DNA of 47,065 nt from the IMG/VR virus record IMGVR_UViG_3300008459_008730, positions 1 to 47,065 of that record; one strand, 5' to 3'. Of this stretch, positions 46,865 to 47,065 are shown piece by piece. Source of the DNA: a virus. Each line of letters starts with the position of its first letter. Positions within the stretch are counted from its first letter, which is position 1. The notes below the pieces were generated by a model that worked only from the letters and a program-made list of their open reading frames with translations, made no database searches and had not been told where the DNA came from. The position numbers and the translations under genes were made by a program.

Positions 46865-47065
46865 CTTGGAGCGTATACTTGTTTTTGTAATTCTAAATGT
46901 GAATCTAATTCGCCATTCTTTATTTTACTAATTTCTTCATCCAATATATCAGCAAATCTTTTAGCGTGTAGTTCTTTACTTGCTAAATAAGGATACATAC
47001 GAGCCCACCCCTCTGTTGTTTCAGGTAGAGCACCTAAATTAGATGTTACTACTCTTAATCCTGCA
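46726..47065 (-). CDS. Glycosyltransferase (GT-B), C-terminal part only
   Basis: The 5' part lies outside the window; 113 codons to the stop are visible. AGLRVVTSNLGALPETTEGW is the donor-site loop of GT4-type enzymes (G-L-x-V-x-x-S-x-x-G-x-x-P-E) and SWDQRIDEWTNFLSTL their C-terminal helix. The last about 35 residues are Thr/Ser/Glu/Gln-rich and coincide with the FkbM coding start in another frame, so that tail is probably unconstrained. The enzyme probably builds a glycan for the surface cluster downstream. Confidence 0.8.
   Translation of the reverse strand, partial: AGLRVVTSNLGALPETTEGWARMYPYLASKELHAKRFADILDEEISKIKNGELDSHLELQKQVYAPRWSWDQRIDEWTNFLSTLTQQEQSTSEPTSETLPNNSATDIQNVGL

Noticed and set aside
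1-47065. CRISPR arrays, insertion sequences, attachment sites, terminase, portal or capsid genes
   Set aside because: No regular direct repeats with spacers, no transposase or integrase, and no head-gene motifs were found in the window.

Overview
The window is part of a tailed-phage genome with a contractile tail and a T4-like replication core. It is AT-rich and compact, and every gene I accept is on the minus strand, so transcription runs from high to low coordinates. A Bacteroidetes host is likely. Five intergenic sites carry TTG, an 18-20 nt gap, then TATCTTTA or TATTTTTA, close to the Bacteroidetes vegetative promoter (TTG-N19-TAnnTTTG). Shine-Dalgarno sites are mostly absent, and there is a small Asp/Ser/Val-rich LAAC lipoprotein. 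The species is not identifiable, and no capsid, portal or terminase gene lies in the window.

Layout in transcription order. (1) 47065-42667: surface-chemistry cluster with a truncated glycosyltransferase, FkbM methyltransferase, small structural protein, sulfotransferase, GT9-like glycosyltransferase, APS-kinase-like protein, nucleotidyltransferase, HAD protein and DUF2061 membrane protein; several neighbours overlap by a few bases. (2) 42615-27471: tail genes: sheath, tube, a two-frame tail assembly chaperone with a probable frameshift, tape measure, baseplate proteins, and a 1440-aa hub-like protein ending in an M15 peptidase domain. (3) 27415-20083: replication and repair: a divergent second family-A polymerase-like protein, gp32-like SSB, UvsX-like recombinase, DenV-like glycosylase, 5'-3' exonuclease, HNH endonuclease, DnaB-like helicase. 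(4) 20053-8887: nucleotide metabolism and DNA modification: class II ribonucleotide reductase, QueD, QueE, QueC, DpdA-like transglycosylase, QueF, FolE, a PurN-like formyltransferase and a dCTP deaminase/dUTPase-like protein, interrupted by a second HNH endonuclease behind a structured RNA. (5) 8876-1548: main family-A DNA polymerase, a chaperone set (Hsp20, GroES, GroEL), metallophosphoesterase, thioredoxin and lipoprotein. (6) 1463-1: RNA genes: a tmRNA with a 23-codon tag ending in YALAA, tRNA-Leu(UAA), and two of three odd tRNA-like elements that share an acceptor stem.

How it fits together: FolE, QueD, QueE, QueC and QueF would make preQ1 from GTP and DpdA would place a 7-deazaguanine in phage DNA. 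The B12-dependent reductase and thioredoxin would supply dNTPs. GroEL/GroES/Hsp20 and the tmRNA would support folding and ribosome rescue late in infection. The sulfotransferase, APS kinase and glycosyltransferases suggest a sulfated or glycosylated surface.

Most notable: the phage tmRNA, the kissing-loop RNA before the HNH gene, the tRNA-like trio, QueC with all four zinc cysteines changed to serine, QueE with a widely spaced Fe-S motif, the second polymerase-like gene, the poly-T frameshift site, and the sulfation module. No gene-free stretch over 300 bases exists outside the RNA region at 1-1547.
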